This document shows positions 1-6,536 of a stretch of DNA of 16,949 bases, piece by piece. Source of the DNA: JBHELG01 sp046263195 (GTDB lineage Bacteria; Actinomycetota; Nitriliruptoria; Nitriliruptorales; JAHWKO01). Made by a program: the position numbers and the translations under genes. Under the pieces are notes generated by a model. It worked only from the letters and a program-made list of their open reading frames with translations, did no database searches and was not told where the DNA came from. How positions within the stretch are numbered: the first letter of the stretch is position 1; the number at the start of each line of letters is the position of its first letter. The DNA lies in NCBI GenBank assembly GCA_046263195.1, contig JBHELG010000130.1, forward strand, positions 1 through 16,949. The letters are read 5' to 3'.

Positions 1-224
1 GATCTAGGACCGTTCTCCTTCCGCCGGAACAGTCTCTTCGGGAAATACGCTCGGTGTTCGACCACGCACCGAGTTGATGCGAGGCGGAGACTTGCGGCAG
101 AGTCCGGGGCGGGGTGCAGCTAGCAGCGTCATCACGATCACGCCAAGCGACGGCAACGACGACGCCCGCAGCAGAACCGGGCGCGCCGACACCGAATTGA
201 CCTGCCGCTGTAAGGAGGAGCCGG
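1..224. other. Gene-free left edge with a small hairpin
   Basis: No convincing reading frame is seen; the long minus-strand frame over this stretch is a shadow of the amidase gene. Positions 50-56 and 67-73 form a 7-bp inverted repeat (CTCGGTG / CACCGAG) with a 10-nt loop and no T-run, so it is only a weak candidate for the end of an upstream transcript. The amidase ribosome binding site occupies the right end. No clear promoter was recognised. Confidence 0.4.
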
Positions 225-1397
225 ATGCGAACCCGCTTCGTCTGCCTGCTTGTGCTGACCCTCGTATTCGGCCTCGTCCCGCTCCAGGGCTGGGCCGAGG
301 CCAGTGCCGGCCCCCGAACGGTCGCCTCCCGCCAGCTATTCGGCCTGAGCGAAGCACCTGAAGTATCGGGCCCCGCTCTCCACTCGTCGGCTCCGACCCG
401 AACCCCGATCCCGTTCGGGATGGTGGGGTTCGAACTGCCTCCGGATCCGCCACATGCGTCGCTCAAGTTCCGCACCTCTCAGGACGGGAACGTCTGGTCG
501 GATTGGGTCGAGGCCGAGCACGACCCGGACGAGGGTCCCGACCCCGCATCGGTCGAGGCACACCAAGCGAGGCCCGTCCGTTTCACCGAGCCCGTTTGGG
601 TGGGAGAGAGCCGTTTCCTCCAGATCAGCGTCGACGCCATCAAGCCCGAAGAGGTGACGGCACACCTCGTCGACTCCGAGGGACTGAGTCGCTCGTTCTC
701 ACAGCGGTTCCTCGACGATGTACTTCGTGCCCTGACCGCGACCCGTCCGCCCTCCGCGGAGGCGGCAGCCGCCCGACCACGCATCATCACCAGGAGGCAG
801 TGGGGGGCGGATGAATCGCTGCGACGGGGACGGCCCGAGTATGCATCGCGGGTCCGTTACGGGATCATCCATCACACGGCGAGCCTCAACGGCTACAGCT
901 GCTCGGAGGCCGCCGCGGTCCTGCGCGGCATCTACTACTTCCACACCCAGACCCGGGGCTGGAGCGACATCGGCTACAACCTGCTCGTCGACCGCTGCGG
1001 CAAGGTCTACGAGGGACGAGCCGGGGGGGTCGATCGGCCCGTGATCGGGGCGCACGCGGCAGGCTTCAACACCGAGTCGTTCGGGGTCTCTGTGATCGGC
1101 GAGCTCACCTCCAGCGTCCCTCGGGCCGCTTACAACGCAGCGGTGAACACCATCGCGTGGAAGTTCGACATCCATGGGGTCGACCCGAACGAGCAGGTCA
1201 CGGTCACGAGCGGTGGGTCGTCTAACTACCCGGCGGGGAGCAGGGCGCGCATCTGGACCCTGAGTGGCCACCGGGACGTGGGGGACACGGAGTGTCCCGG
1301 AGACGCCCTCTACCTGCGGCTGCCGGAGATGCGTCAACGTGTCCGACAGCGCATGTCGGGGGGAATCGGTCTGCTGCCCCTCCCCCTCCCGCTCTGA
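225..1397 (+). CDS. Secreted zinc PGRP/N-acetylmuramoyl-L-alanine amidase (amidase_2)
   Basis: Probably cleaves the bond between N-acetylmuramic acid and L-alanine in peptidoglycan outside the membrane. The 390-aa protein starts with a signal peptide (positive residues at 2-4, hydrophobic 6-22, likely cleavage near AWAEA/AEASA around 24-28). Residues 60-150 look like the beta-rich domain often found before the catalytic domain in actinobacterial amidases. The PGRP/amidase_2 domain runs from about 186 to 375. By comparison with T7 lysozyme and PGRPs, the zinc ligands should be H216 (IIHHTA), H349 (SGHRDV) and C357 (TECPG), and Y251 (DIGYN) the catalytic tyrosine, so the active site is intact. 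ATG at 225 is preceded by a strong AAGGAGG box six bases upstream. The gene stands alone and converges on the next one. The family call is firm; whether it serves wall turnover, spore or cell separation cannot be told. Confidence 0.93.
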   Translation: MRTRFVCLLVLTLVFGLVPLQGWAEASAGPRTVASRQLFGLSEAPEVSGPALHSSAPTRTPIPFGMVGFELPPDPPHASLKFRTSQDGNVWSDWVEAEHDPDEGPDPASVEAHQARPVRFTEPVWVGESRFLQISVDAIKPEEVTAHLVDSEGLSRSFSQRFLDDVLRALTATRPPSAEAAAARPRIITRRQWGADESLRRGRPEYASRVRYGIIHHTASLNGYSCSEAAAVLRGIYYFHTQTRGWSDIGYNLLVDRCGKVYEGRAGGVDRPVIGAHAAGFNTESFGVSVIGELTSSVPRAAYNAAVNTIAWKFDIHGVDPNEQVTVTSGGSSNYPAGSRARIWTLSGHRDVGDTECPGDALYLRLPEMRQRVRQRMSGGIGLLPLPLPL

Positions 1398-1457
1398 AGC
1401 CGAACGCCGACCTTTACTTGGGCCCTGGAGCGCGAGCGGCCCGCACCGCGGGGTCTG

Positions 1458-2021
1458 CTACTGCTCCTCGGGCGTTTCCTGCCGAGGTCGAGACGCCAGG
1501 GAAGTGAGCAGCCTCATCTGCTCTTCGAGCATGCCGATCAGCGAGGACGTCATCTGCTCGAGTTGGGTACGCACGGCCTCCAGCGCAGCTACGAGGTCCT
1601 CCAGTGAACGCTGCGGCTGTGCTGGCGGGCTTGTCCTCATGACCCTGCCACCGGCGTCTGACCGCGCGGTCCCGCCAGCCGAGGGCAGCTGAGGACCGAG
1701 CGTCGCACCAGGAAGAGTCACCTCCCCTCCACGCTCGGCAGCCCTGGTCCCCGTCGCGACAGCCGACGTCCCCTCTCCGAACTCCCACTCCGAAACGTCG
1801 TGCGAGGAGCCCGTGATGGTCACGAACCGCTCCCAGTAGACCAACCGCTCCCAGTAGCGCATCCACCCTCCGTACGCCCGCAAGAGCTCTTCGCCCAGCT
1901 GCAGGACAGGCTCGTAGGAACGCATGAGCTGTCGCCGGTAGGCCCGAATGGGCAGGGAGAGTTGCTCGAGGACGCCGGTCCATGCCGGCAAGGGCAGGAG
2001 GGTCTCGTCCCGGTCCGACAT
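1458..2021 (-). CDS. Unrecognised helical protein with coiled-coil C-terminus
   Basis: I do not recognise a family. The frame is open further upstream, but ATG at 2021 is the best start: AAGGAG lies about six bases before it, and the upstream extension is basic and low in complexity. The resulting 187-aa protein has three parts. Residues 12-70 are strongly helical and rich in Trp, Tyr and Arg, with a duplicated hexapeptide YWERLV/YWERFV at 56-67. Residues 71-135 are a Gly/Ala/Ser/Pro linker. Residues 138-170 form an amphipathic helix with a heptad-like pattern (LEDLVAALEAVRTQLEQM), ending in an acidic tail. No signal peptide or membrane segment is seen. The layout loosely recalls PHA-granule or phasin-like proteins, but no signature supports that. 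It is divergent from the phosphatase gene across 163 bp. Confidence 0.72.
   Translation of the reverse strand: MSDRDETLLPLPAWTGVLEQLSLPIRAYRRQLMRSYEPVLQLGEELLRAYGGWMRYWERLVYWERFVTITGSSHDVSEWEFGEGTSAVATGTRAAERGGEVTLPGATLGPQLPSAGGTARSDAGGRVMRTSPPAQPQRSLEDLVAALEAVRTQLEQMTSSLIGMLEEQMRLLTSLASRPRQETPEEQ
1825..1857 (-). repeat. In-frame 18-bp-period direct repeat inside the helical protein gene
   Basis: The 15-mer AACCGCTCCCAGTAG (plus-strand reading) occurs at 1825-1839 and again at 1843-1857, a period of 18 bp. Read on the coding strand this gives two copies of a YWER-containing hexapeptide. The near-identical DNA suggests a recent slippage duplication rather than long-conserved protein repeats. 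Confidence 0.8.
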
Positions 2022-2184
2022 CACCACTCCTTGGGCTGGCCAGGAGGACCAGCTGGGCGGCTGAGATCGAAGCAGGTGATCGCTGTGCCAACCATGCTTG
2101 GCCGGGTACAAAGGGGTGACCCGCACCGGGCGAATTCGTCTCCCGAGGCGTTTCCGTGGGGTGTTCAACCAGGACGGAGGCAGG
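2022..2184. promoter_or_regulatory. Divergent intergenic region with a small palindrome
   Basis: This 163-bp gap must contain both promoters of the divergent helical-protein and phosphatase genes. It includes the inverted repeat GCCAA-N6-TTGGC at 2087-2102, placed where an operator could act on either promoter. No clear -35/-10 pair was found for either direction, so only the geometry supports a regulatory role. The right end carries GGAGG at 2176-2180, which serves the ATG at 2185. Confidence 0.3.
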
Positions 2185-2652
2185 ATGAGGTTGCGACGCG
2201 CGGTGTGGCACGAGGTCATCCCTGGCCTATGGCAGGGCGGGAGCCGTACGTCGCCGGAGCCGGCTCGCTTCGACGTCGTCGTCTCCCTCTGCGCCAGAGG
2301 AAACCGGCGTGCTCCCCTGCCCCCGGGGCAGCGGTGTCTCACCTGGTTCATAGCGGACGCTGCGGTACCAGACGAAGAGACGATACGACGGGTGGCACGG
2401 CAGGTGTCGGCGTGGCTGGACGAGGGCCAACGTGTCCTGGTTCGGTGCCAGGCGGGTTTGAACCGGTCGGGGCTGGTCGTGGCCCGAACGCTCGTTGAGC
2501 GCGGCTTTCAGCCCGCTGAGGCCATTCAGCTCATCCGCCACCGCCGGCACCGCAGAGCGCTCAACAACCAGGCCTTCGTCGCCTGGCTCCTGAAGGAGGG
2601 GGCGGGGACGCGAGAGACCGCACCGGCGCCGTCCGCAGACCCTCAGCCGTGA
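2185..2652 (+). CDS. Small dual-specificity/tyrosine phosphatase-like protein
   Basis: Likely a cytoplasmic phosphatase of the cysteine-based dual-specificity class, which hydrolyses phosphoester bonds through a phosphocysteine intermediate. The signature CX5RS is present as C88-QAGLN-R94-S95, followed by the usual helix (GLVVARTLVERG). D58 or D63 in the IADAAVPDEE segment could be the general acid. The N-terminal IPGLWQGG and FDVVVSLCA strands fit the family. The residue before the catalytic cysteine is Arg instead of the commoner His. I chose ATG at 2185 (155 aa) because GGAGG lies four bases upstream and homology begins there; the frame is open back to 2098, and GTG at 2161 is an alternative. 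The last 20 residues are a Pro/Ala-rich tail. The substrate is unknown; a phosphosugar, a phosphoprotein or an RNA 5' end are all possible for this fold. Confidence 0.85.
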   Translation: MRLRRAVWHEVIPGLWQGGSRTSPEPARFDVVVSLCARGNRRAPLPPGQRCLTWFIADAAVPDEETIRRVARQVSAWLDEGQRVLVRCQAGLNRSGLVVARTLVERGFQPAEAIQLIRHRRHRRALNNQAFVAWLLKEGAGTRETAPAPSADPQP

Positions 2653-3096
2653 GGGTCCCGGCCAACGGGGAGGCAGGGAGCCTGAGGATCAGGCCGCTGA
2701 AGCTCGGCGCAGACGTGAACGCCGCCCCGAGTAACCACCGCTTTCACAGTCGCCATAGCCAATGTTCTCACAGAAACTATGACGATTGCTTTCGCAGCAG
2801 CCACTCGGGGCGACTAGGAAGCAGTGTAGACCCCCGAGATGGAGGCGAGGATGTCCGATCGTCAGGGGGACTGCCGGCCGCCGACCCAGAGCGACCGTGA
2901 CCTTTGGCCACCTCTCAGCCCAGGACGAGTGGTACATATAGGGCTAAACGGACAACGGCCCGGCCAAGTGCCGCCCCGACGCCAGCAGGGGAGCGCCGAC
3001 CGAAACGGCCACTCATCTGCTCGCACGGTACGCTCTTCGCAGAGTGTCTCCGGCGCTGTAGACCGGAGTACTGCTGCTTACTGGGGAGAAGTCACC
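2653..3096. other. 444-bp gap: hairpins and an AT-richer patch, no convincing gene
   Basis: Short frames exist, including one beginning at GTG 2649 that overlaps the phosphatase stop, and an upstream in-frame extension of the next gene from ATG 2851, which even has GGAGG ahead of it. Codon third positions there are mixed and the peptide is low in complexity, so I do not call them genes. Visible structure: an imperfect 9-bp inverted repeat at 2750-2758/2777-2785 in an AT-richer patch, a 7-bp inverted repeat CTCGGGG/CCCCGAG at 2804-2810/2832-2838 that may end the phosphatase transcript, and a TCGC-tetraloop hairpin at 3030-3047 in the likely leader of the 3097 gene. The run ACATATAG near 2934-2941 could hold a -10 box. 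Confidence 0.4.
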
Positions 3097-3309
3097 ATGA
3101 CCGACGTAACGCGATACTCAGCCAGCCCCATCGCCGCCGCCGACCTGCAGGCAGGCGACGTGGTCGAATTCGAGAACCTTCCCGTTGCCGTGGTTCGCGA
3201 CGTGGCGGTCGACGATGCCTTTGTCACGCTCGAGTTGACGGTCACCCGTCGGGCGGATGACGTCCTCGCGACCGTGCGGGGTCCTCGAGCGGAGGATCAA
3301 GCTCTCTGA
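3097..3309 (+). CDS. Small unrecognised protein (70 aa), beta-rich
   Basis: I do not recognise this family. ATG at 3097 is chosen because GGGGAG lies eight bases upstream and protein-like composition begins here; the frame continues upstream with poor coding character. After about 17 polar residues the sequence alternates hydrophobic and charged residues (AGDVVEFENLPVAVVRDV, then AFVTLELTVTRR), which suggests a small beta-barrel or SH3-like fold. No cysteines, signal peptide or membrane segment are seen. A second small gene on the same strand starts 86 bp downstream, so the two may share a transcript. Function cannot be inferred. Confidence 0.6.
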   Translation: MTDVTRYSASPIAAADLQAGDVVEFENLPVAVVRDVAVDDAFVTLELTVTRRADDVLATVRGPRAEDQAL

Positions 3310-3395
3310 GCGGGTAAGCATGGACTGCCCGGGTTGACCTTGCGGGGGACGCAGCCAAATATGGCGACCTCCTCCCAGGGCGACCGGAGACACGC

Positions 3396-3653
3396 GTGCA
3401 ATACGAGGTGCGGCTTGTCGTCAAGCCAAGGTCGCCCCGCGATATCGGGAACGTCCTGGGGGAACTCGGAGAGATCGTCGAAGTGGCCGCGGCTGACGTG
3501 ACCGTGGACGTCCGCCTCCTGGTCGAAGCGACGACGACGGAAGACGCGTCCAGTCGAGCTTTGCGGCTGGTGGAACGAGCCGTCACGTACGCGGACGAAG
3601 TGTGGCAGGCGCAGACCCCGATGGCGCGAGGAGATGCCGGGGAAGCGGGCTGA
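3396..3653 (+). CDS. Small unrecognised protein (85 aa), alpha/beta
   Basis: No family recognised. The start is GTG at 3396, with CGGAGA five bases upstream. The pattern is strand (YEVRLVVKP), helix (SPRDIGNVLGELG), two strands (IVEVAAADVTVDVRLLVEA) and helix (SSRALRLVERAVTYADEV), as in a ferredoxin-like or ACT-like fold of 60-70 residues. A short Gly/Ala tail follows. The high third-position GC and ordered hydrophobic pattern argue for a real gene. It lies downstream of the 70-aa gene on the same strand and converges on narK, with the three-helix element between them. Function is unknown. Confidence 0.66.
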   Translation: MQYEVRLVVKPRSPRDIGNVLGELGEIVEVAAADVTVDVRLLVEATTTEDASSRALRLVERAVTYADEVWQAQTPMARGDAGEAG

Positions 3654-3688
3654 GGGCTCACGAGCCGCCACACCGTGTCTGCGCCTCA

Positions 3689-3756
3689 CCAGGCCGCATG
3701 AAGGCCGCCACGAAACAGGAGGCCTTCACTCGCCACGCAGGCGTGGCGCGGCCTGG
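3689..3756. repeat. Three-helix (three-way-junction) inverted-repeat element, possible bidirectional terminator
   Basis: Three nested perfect inverted repeats fit one 68-bp fold. The outer stem is CCAGGCCGC (3689-3697) with GCGGCCTGG (3748-3756), 9 bp. Arm A is TGAAGGCC (3699-3706) with GGCCTTCA (3721-3728), 8 bp, with a 14-nt loop. Arm B is CGCCACGC (3731-3738) with GCGTGGCG (3741-3748), 8 bp, with a tight loop; its last pair shares G3748 with the outer stem. The element sits between two converging genes, which fits transcription termination in both directions. There is no T-run on either strand, so a classic intrinsic terminator is not shown. A structured RNA or a mobile palindromic repeat are alternatives. 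Confidence 0.65.
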
Positions 3757-3782
3757 AATGACGGTGACGTGACCGGAACCCT

Positions 3783-5156
3783 CTAGACCTTCGCGTCAGC
3801 GAGGCTGGGGAACCTGTGGAGCGCGAAGCTGGAGCGCAGGTAGAACCACCACGCCAGGCCAACGCAGGAGAGGTAGAAAACGACGAAGCCGGCGAGCGCG
3901 GTGAGGACGGTCCCTGTGCCTGCTATGGAAATCCCGTACGTCTGCGGAACCACGAATCCACCGTAGGCTCCAACCGCTGAAGTGAAGCCGAGCACGGCCG
4001 CGGCTTCCTGCGCTCCGGCAGCTTCCGCTTTCTGCCGGGCTTCGAGTCCCTGACCAGCCCTGCGGAGGTGCTGGCTGCGGAAGATCAGGGGGATCATGCG
4101 GAACGTCGACCCATTGCCGAGGCCCGTCGTGACGAAAAGCACGAGGAACATAGCCAGGAATCCGGCGAACGCGAACGGTTCTGCTTTGTGGGTGAGGAAG
4201 TAGACCACTCCGATTACGGCTCCGATCATCGTCAGGAAATTCCAGTACGTGACGCGGGCTCCTCCAAGCTTGTCTGCCAACGATCCTCCTACGGGTCGCA
4301 CGAGCGAGCCGACAAGAGGACCGATGAAGGCGTAGTGGGCCGGGTTCACTGTGGGGAACTCGGTGCTGATGAGCAGTGGCAAGGCAGCGGAATAGCCGAT
4401 GAAGGAGCCGAAGGTACCTACATAGAGCCAGGACATCACCCAAGTATGTGTACGGCCCAGGATCGGGGCCAGGTCCCGCACCCGGGATCGCGACACTCTG
4501 AGATTGTCCATGAAGAGCCAGGCACATGCTGCTGATGTCAGGATCAAGGGCATGAACAGCAGGCCGGCATTCTCGAGGTGCACTACGGACGCGTCGGAGC
4601 GATCCGCGATCTGGAAACCAACGGCGAGAGGGATGACGAACTGGACGAAGCTCACGCCGATGTTGCCACCGGCGGCGTTTAGACCAAGTGCGAGCCCCTT
4701 CTTTTGCTTGGGGTAGAAGAAGGAGATGTGGGACGTGCTGGAGGCGAAGTTCCCTCCCCCGAGCCCGGCCGTGGCGGCCACCAGGAGCAGAAGCCAGTAG
4801 GGGGTGGTCGGATCTGGCAGGATCCAGGCGATGAGACCGGTGGGAATGAGCAGTAGCAGCCCGCTGATCGCTGTCCAGTTTCTCCCCCCGAGAAGCGGGA
4901 CTGCCATCGTGTAGGGAAATCGCATCGTGGCGCCGACGAGGGAGGGTACGGCGACCAGCGTGAACAACTGGCTCTTGGAAAGAGCGAAACCGGCCTCAGG
5001 GAGCTTGACCGCCAGGACGCTCCAGATCAACCACACCGAGAAGCCGAGGAACTCGACGAAGACGGAGAAAACCAGGTTCCGTCGCGCGATCGCCTTTCCA
5101 CCGCTCTCCCAGAATGCTTCGTCTTCCGGATCCCAGTGCTCGATCCATCTCGACAA
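3783..5156 (-). CDS. narK: NarK-family nitrate/nitrite transporter (MFS)
   Basis: A 457-aa inner-membrane transporter of the nitrate/nitrite porter branch of the major facilitator superfamily, moving nitrate in and/or nitrite out. About twelve membrane segments are seen. The first nitrate signature is clear at 131-170 (GLGGGNFASSTSHISFFYPK, then GLALGLNAAGGNIG), and the second at GNGSTFRMIPL. The substrate-binding arginines of E. coli NarK correspond to R79 (TMRFPYT) and R287 (SLVRPVGG). The start is TTG at 5156: GGGAGG lies eight bases upstream, and the N-terminus (RWIEHWDPEDEAFWE) matches the family. An ATG at 5163 is out of frame. No nitrate or nitrite reductase gene is in the window. It lies downstream of rnz on the same strand with a 211-bp gap containing a strong hairpin, so it probably has its own promoter. 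Import versus exchange mode cannot be decided. Confidence 0.94.
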   Translation of the reverse strand: MSRWIEHWDPEDEAFWESGGKAIARRNLVFSVFVEFLGFSVWLIWSVLAVKLPEAGFALSKSQLFTLVAVPSLVGATMRFPYTMAVPLLGGRNWTAISGLLLLIPTGLIAWILPDPTTPYWLLLLVAATAGLGGGNFASSTSHISFFYPKQKKGLALGLNAAGGNIGVSFVQFVIPLAVGFQIADRSDASVVHLENAGLLFMPLILTSAACAWLFMDNLRVSRSRVRDLAPILGRTHTWVMSWLYVGTFGSFIGYSAALPLLISTEFPTVNPAHYAFIGPLVGSLVRPVGGSLADKLGGARVTYWNFLTMIGAVIGVVYFLTHKAEPFAFAGFLAMFLVLFVTTGLGNGSTFRMIPLIFRSQHLRRAGQGLEARQKAEAAGAQEAAAVLGFTSAVGAYGGFVVPQTYGISIAGTGTVLTALAGFVVFYLSCVGLAWWFYLRSSFALHRFPSLADAKV

Positions 5157-5263
5157 GGTCCATCCCTCCCGATCCCCGGCCCGGGCGACATGTGGACACC
5201 TCGCGCTCGTGCGCTCATGTCGATGCGTCGCGTCGCGCCTCCCGCGAGCGTTGAAGCGGGCAT

Positions 5264-5304
5264 GGGGCCAGGAGAGCAGGGAATCGTTTCGTCGCCCTGG
5301 CCCC
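5264..5304 (-). terminator. 9-bp GC-rich hairpin between rnz and narK
   Basis: GGGGCCAGG at 5264-5272 pairs perfectly with CCTGGCCCC at 5296-5304 around a 23-nt loop. On the minus strand it lies 64 nt after the rnz stop and about 110 nt before the narK start. It could end the rnz transcript or form part of the narK leader. There is no T-run, so termination is inferred from position and stem strength only. Confidence 0.45.
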
Positions 5305-5367
5305 GGCAGTTACGGTCCGATGAAGGTCCGGTCGCGCTGCACTTCTTGGACTGCCTCTCGTCCCCGA

Positions 5368-6291
5368 TCACGGGCGCGTAGCCGCTCGGGGCGGGACGGC
5401 GACGCGGGTGAGGTCGCGGCCGACGATCACCTCCTCGCCGAAAATCTCGCGGGCCTCCTGGCCGAACGGCTCGAGGTTGGAGTAGCGCTGCGAGAAATGT
5501 GTCAGCACCAGGCGTCGGGCGCCCGCGTCCTGCGCCAGTCGTGCGGCGTCCGCCGCCGTCAGATGCTTGTACTCGGCCGCGAGCGCGGCGTCCTCGGAGA
5601 GGAAGGTCGACTCGGACACCACCAGATCGGCGCCCCGGGCTAGGTCCAGCGCTGCATCGCACACCCCTGTGTCCATCACGAAGGCAAAGCGCTGACCGTG
5701 ACGCGGGACGCTGACCTCCTCGACCAGCACCGTTCGTCCTTGCACCTCCAGGCTGCCGGCCCTCTGCAGTTGGCCGATGTCGGGGCCTGATATGCCGAGT
5801 TCCTCGAGCCGATGGGGCAGCATCGTCCGGCCCTCGGTTTCCTCGAGGCGCCAGCCCAACGTTTCCACGCCGTGGTCCAGCTCCTGACAGCTCAAGCGGA
5901 GATCGCCCAAGTCGATCGTCTCGCCTCCCGACAGTGGTCGAGGTCGCAGCTCCGCCTCATGCCGGTTGATGGCTGCGCCGACCAGGCGCTCGAAGTACAC
6001 CTCGCCCGACGCGGGAAAGTAGATCTCGATCGGGCGCGTCACCCCGTCAAGAGACAGGCGTTGGATGATGCCAGGTAGCCCGAGACAGTGGTCACCGTGG
6101 AAGTGGGTGATGCAGATCCGAGTGATCGAGGTTGCCGCCACCCCGGCCCGGGTGAGTTGCCGTTGGGTTCCCTCGCCCGGATCGAACAAGATGCCGTGCC
6201 CGTCCCAGCGCAGCAGGTAGCCGTTGTGGTTGCGGTCGCGGGTAGGGACCTGGCTCGCCGTACCCAACAGGACAAGTTCTCGCAGCGACAT
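5368..6291 (-). CDS. rnz: Ribonuclease Z (tRNA 3'-processing endonuclease)
   Basis: Cuts the 3' trailer from tRNA precursors, using two zinc ions in a metallo-beta-lactamase fold. The 307-aa length fits the short form (ElaC type). Metal-binding residues are visible: H63, H65, D67 and H68 in THFHGDH, H140 in ELDHGVETLGWR, D207 in FVMDTGVCDAA and H265 in LVLTHFSQRY. The ESTF motif and H243 in YKHLTAADAA are also typical. ATG at 6291 is chosen because GAGG lies eight bases upstream and the conserved start (LRELVLLGTASQVPTRDRN) follows directly; the frame is open to 6390, but that extension is low in complexity. It is divergent from the kinase gene over 245 bp. The catalytic site looks complete and the identification is firm. 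Confidence 0.95.
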   Translation of the reverse strand: MSLRELVLLGTASQVPTRDRNHNGYLLRWDGHGILFDPGEGTQRQLTRAGVAATSITRICITHFHGDHCLGLPGIIQRLSLDGVTRPIEIYFPASGEVYFERLVGAAINRHEAELRPRPLSGGETIDLGDLRLSCQELDHGVETLGWRLEETEGRTMLPHRLEELGISGPDIGQLQRAGSLEVQGRTVLVEEVSVPRHGQRFAFVMDTGVCDAALDLARGADLVVSESTFLSEDAALAAEYKHLTAADAARLAQDAGARRLVLTHFSQRYSNLEPFGQEAREIFGEEVIVGRDLTRVAVPPRAATRP

Positions 6292-6376
6292 GTGCCCATC
6301 CTCGGGGCGGGCGGGTTCCCGGACCACCTCTGTCAGGTCGGCGGCTGTGCTGTGCGCAGTTGGGTGGGAGGGCGGT

Positions 6377-6391
6377 CTTGGTTTGCCCAAG
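6377..6391. promoter_or_regulatory. Small inverted repeat in the rnz/kinase divergent region
   Basis: CTTGG (6377-6381) and CCAAG (6387-6391) form a 5-bp dyad with a 5-nt spacer, lying within the 245-bp divergent promoter region. It could be an operator, but a 5-bp dyad is expected by chance fairly often, so this is noted only as a weak candidate. Confidence 0.2.
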
Positions 6392-6479
6392 GCGCCGGCG
6401 CGACGAGGTGGGGCGTCGGGGTCTGCTCTGGTCGTGCCGTGTCCGGGCCGGATCAGACCGTTCCTCGTTGGAAGGCTCC

Positions 6480-6485
6480 TATACT
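6480..6485 (+). promoter_or_regulatory. Possible -10 box of the PfkB-family kinase gene
   Basis: TATACT matches the bacterial -10 consensus at five of six bases and stands out in GC-rich DNA. It would place the transcription start near 6491 and give a leader of about 45 nt before the ATG at 6537. No good -35 hexamer is found 16-19 bp upstream, so the call rests on the -10 alone. Confidence 0.35.
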
Positions 6486-6536
6486 GACCGAGAATCAGAC
6501 GGGGCGTGAGAGCTCCCCCTTCCGCGTCAGAGACCG

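Noticed and set aside
1414..2211. Long alternative minus-strand frame over the helical protein
   Set aside because: Ala/Arg/Gly-rich shadow without ribosome binding site or ordered pattern.
2649..2900. 83-codon frame overlapping the phosphatase stop by GTGA
   Set aside because: Coding character fades after about 30 codons, the peptide is Arg/Ser/His-rich and no domain is seen.
2851..3096. Upstream start (ATG 2851 with GGAGG) for the 70-aa gene
   Set aside because: The added 82 codons have mixed third positions and low-complexity polar residues; ATG 3097 has its own good ribosome binding site.
3311..3323. CGGGTAAGCATGG near 3311 resembling the leader of the 14345 gene
   Set aside because: The ATG here is followed by a stop after five codons; the match is short and probably chance.
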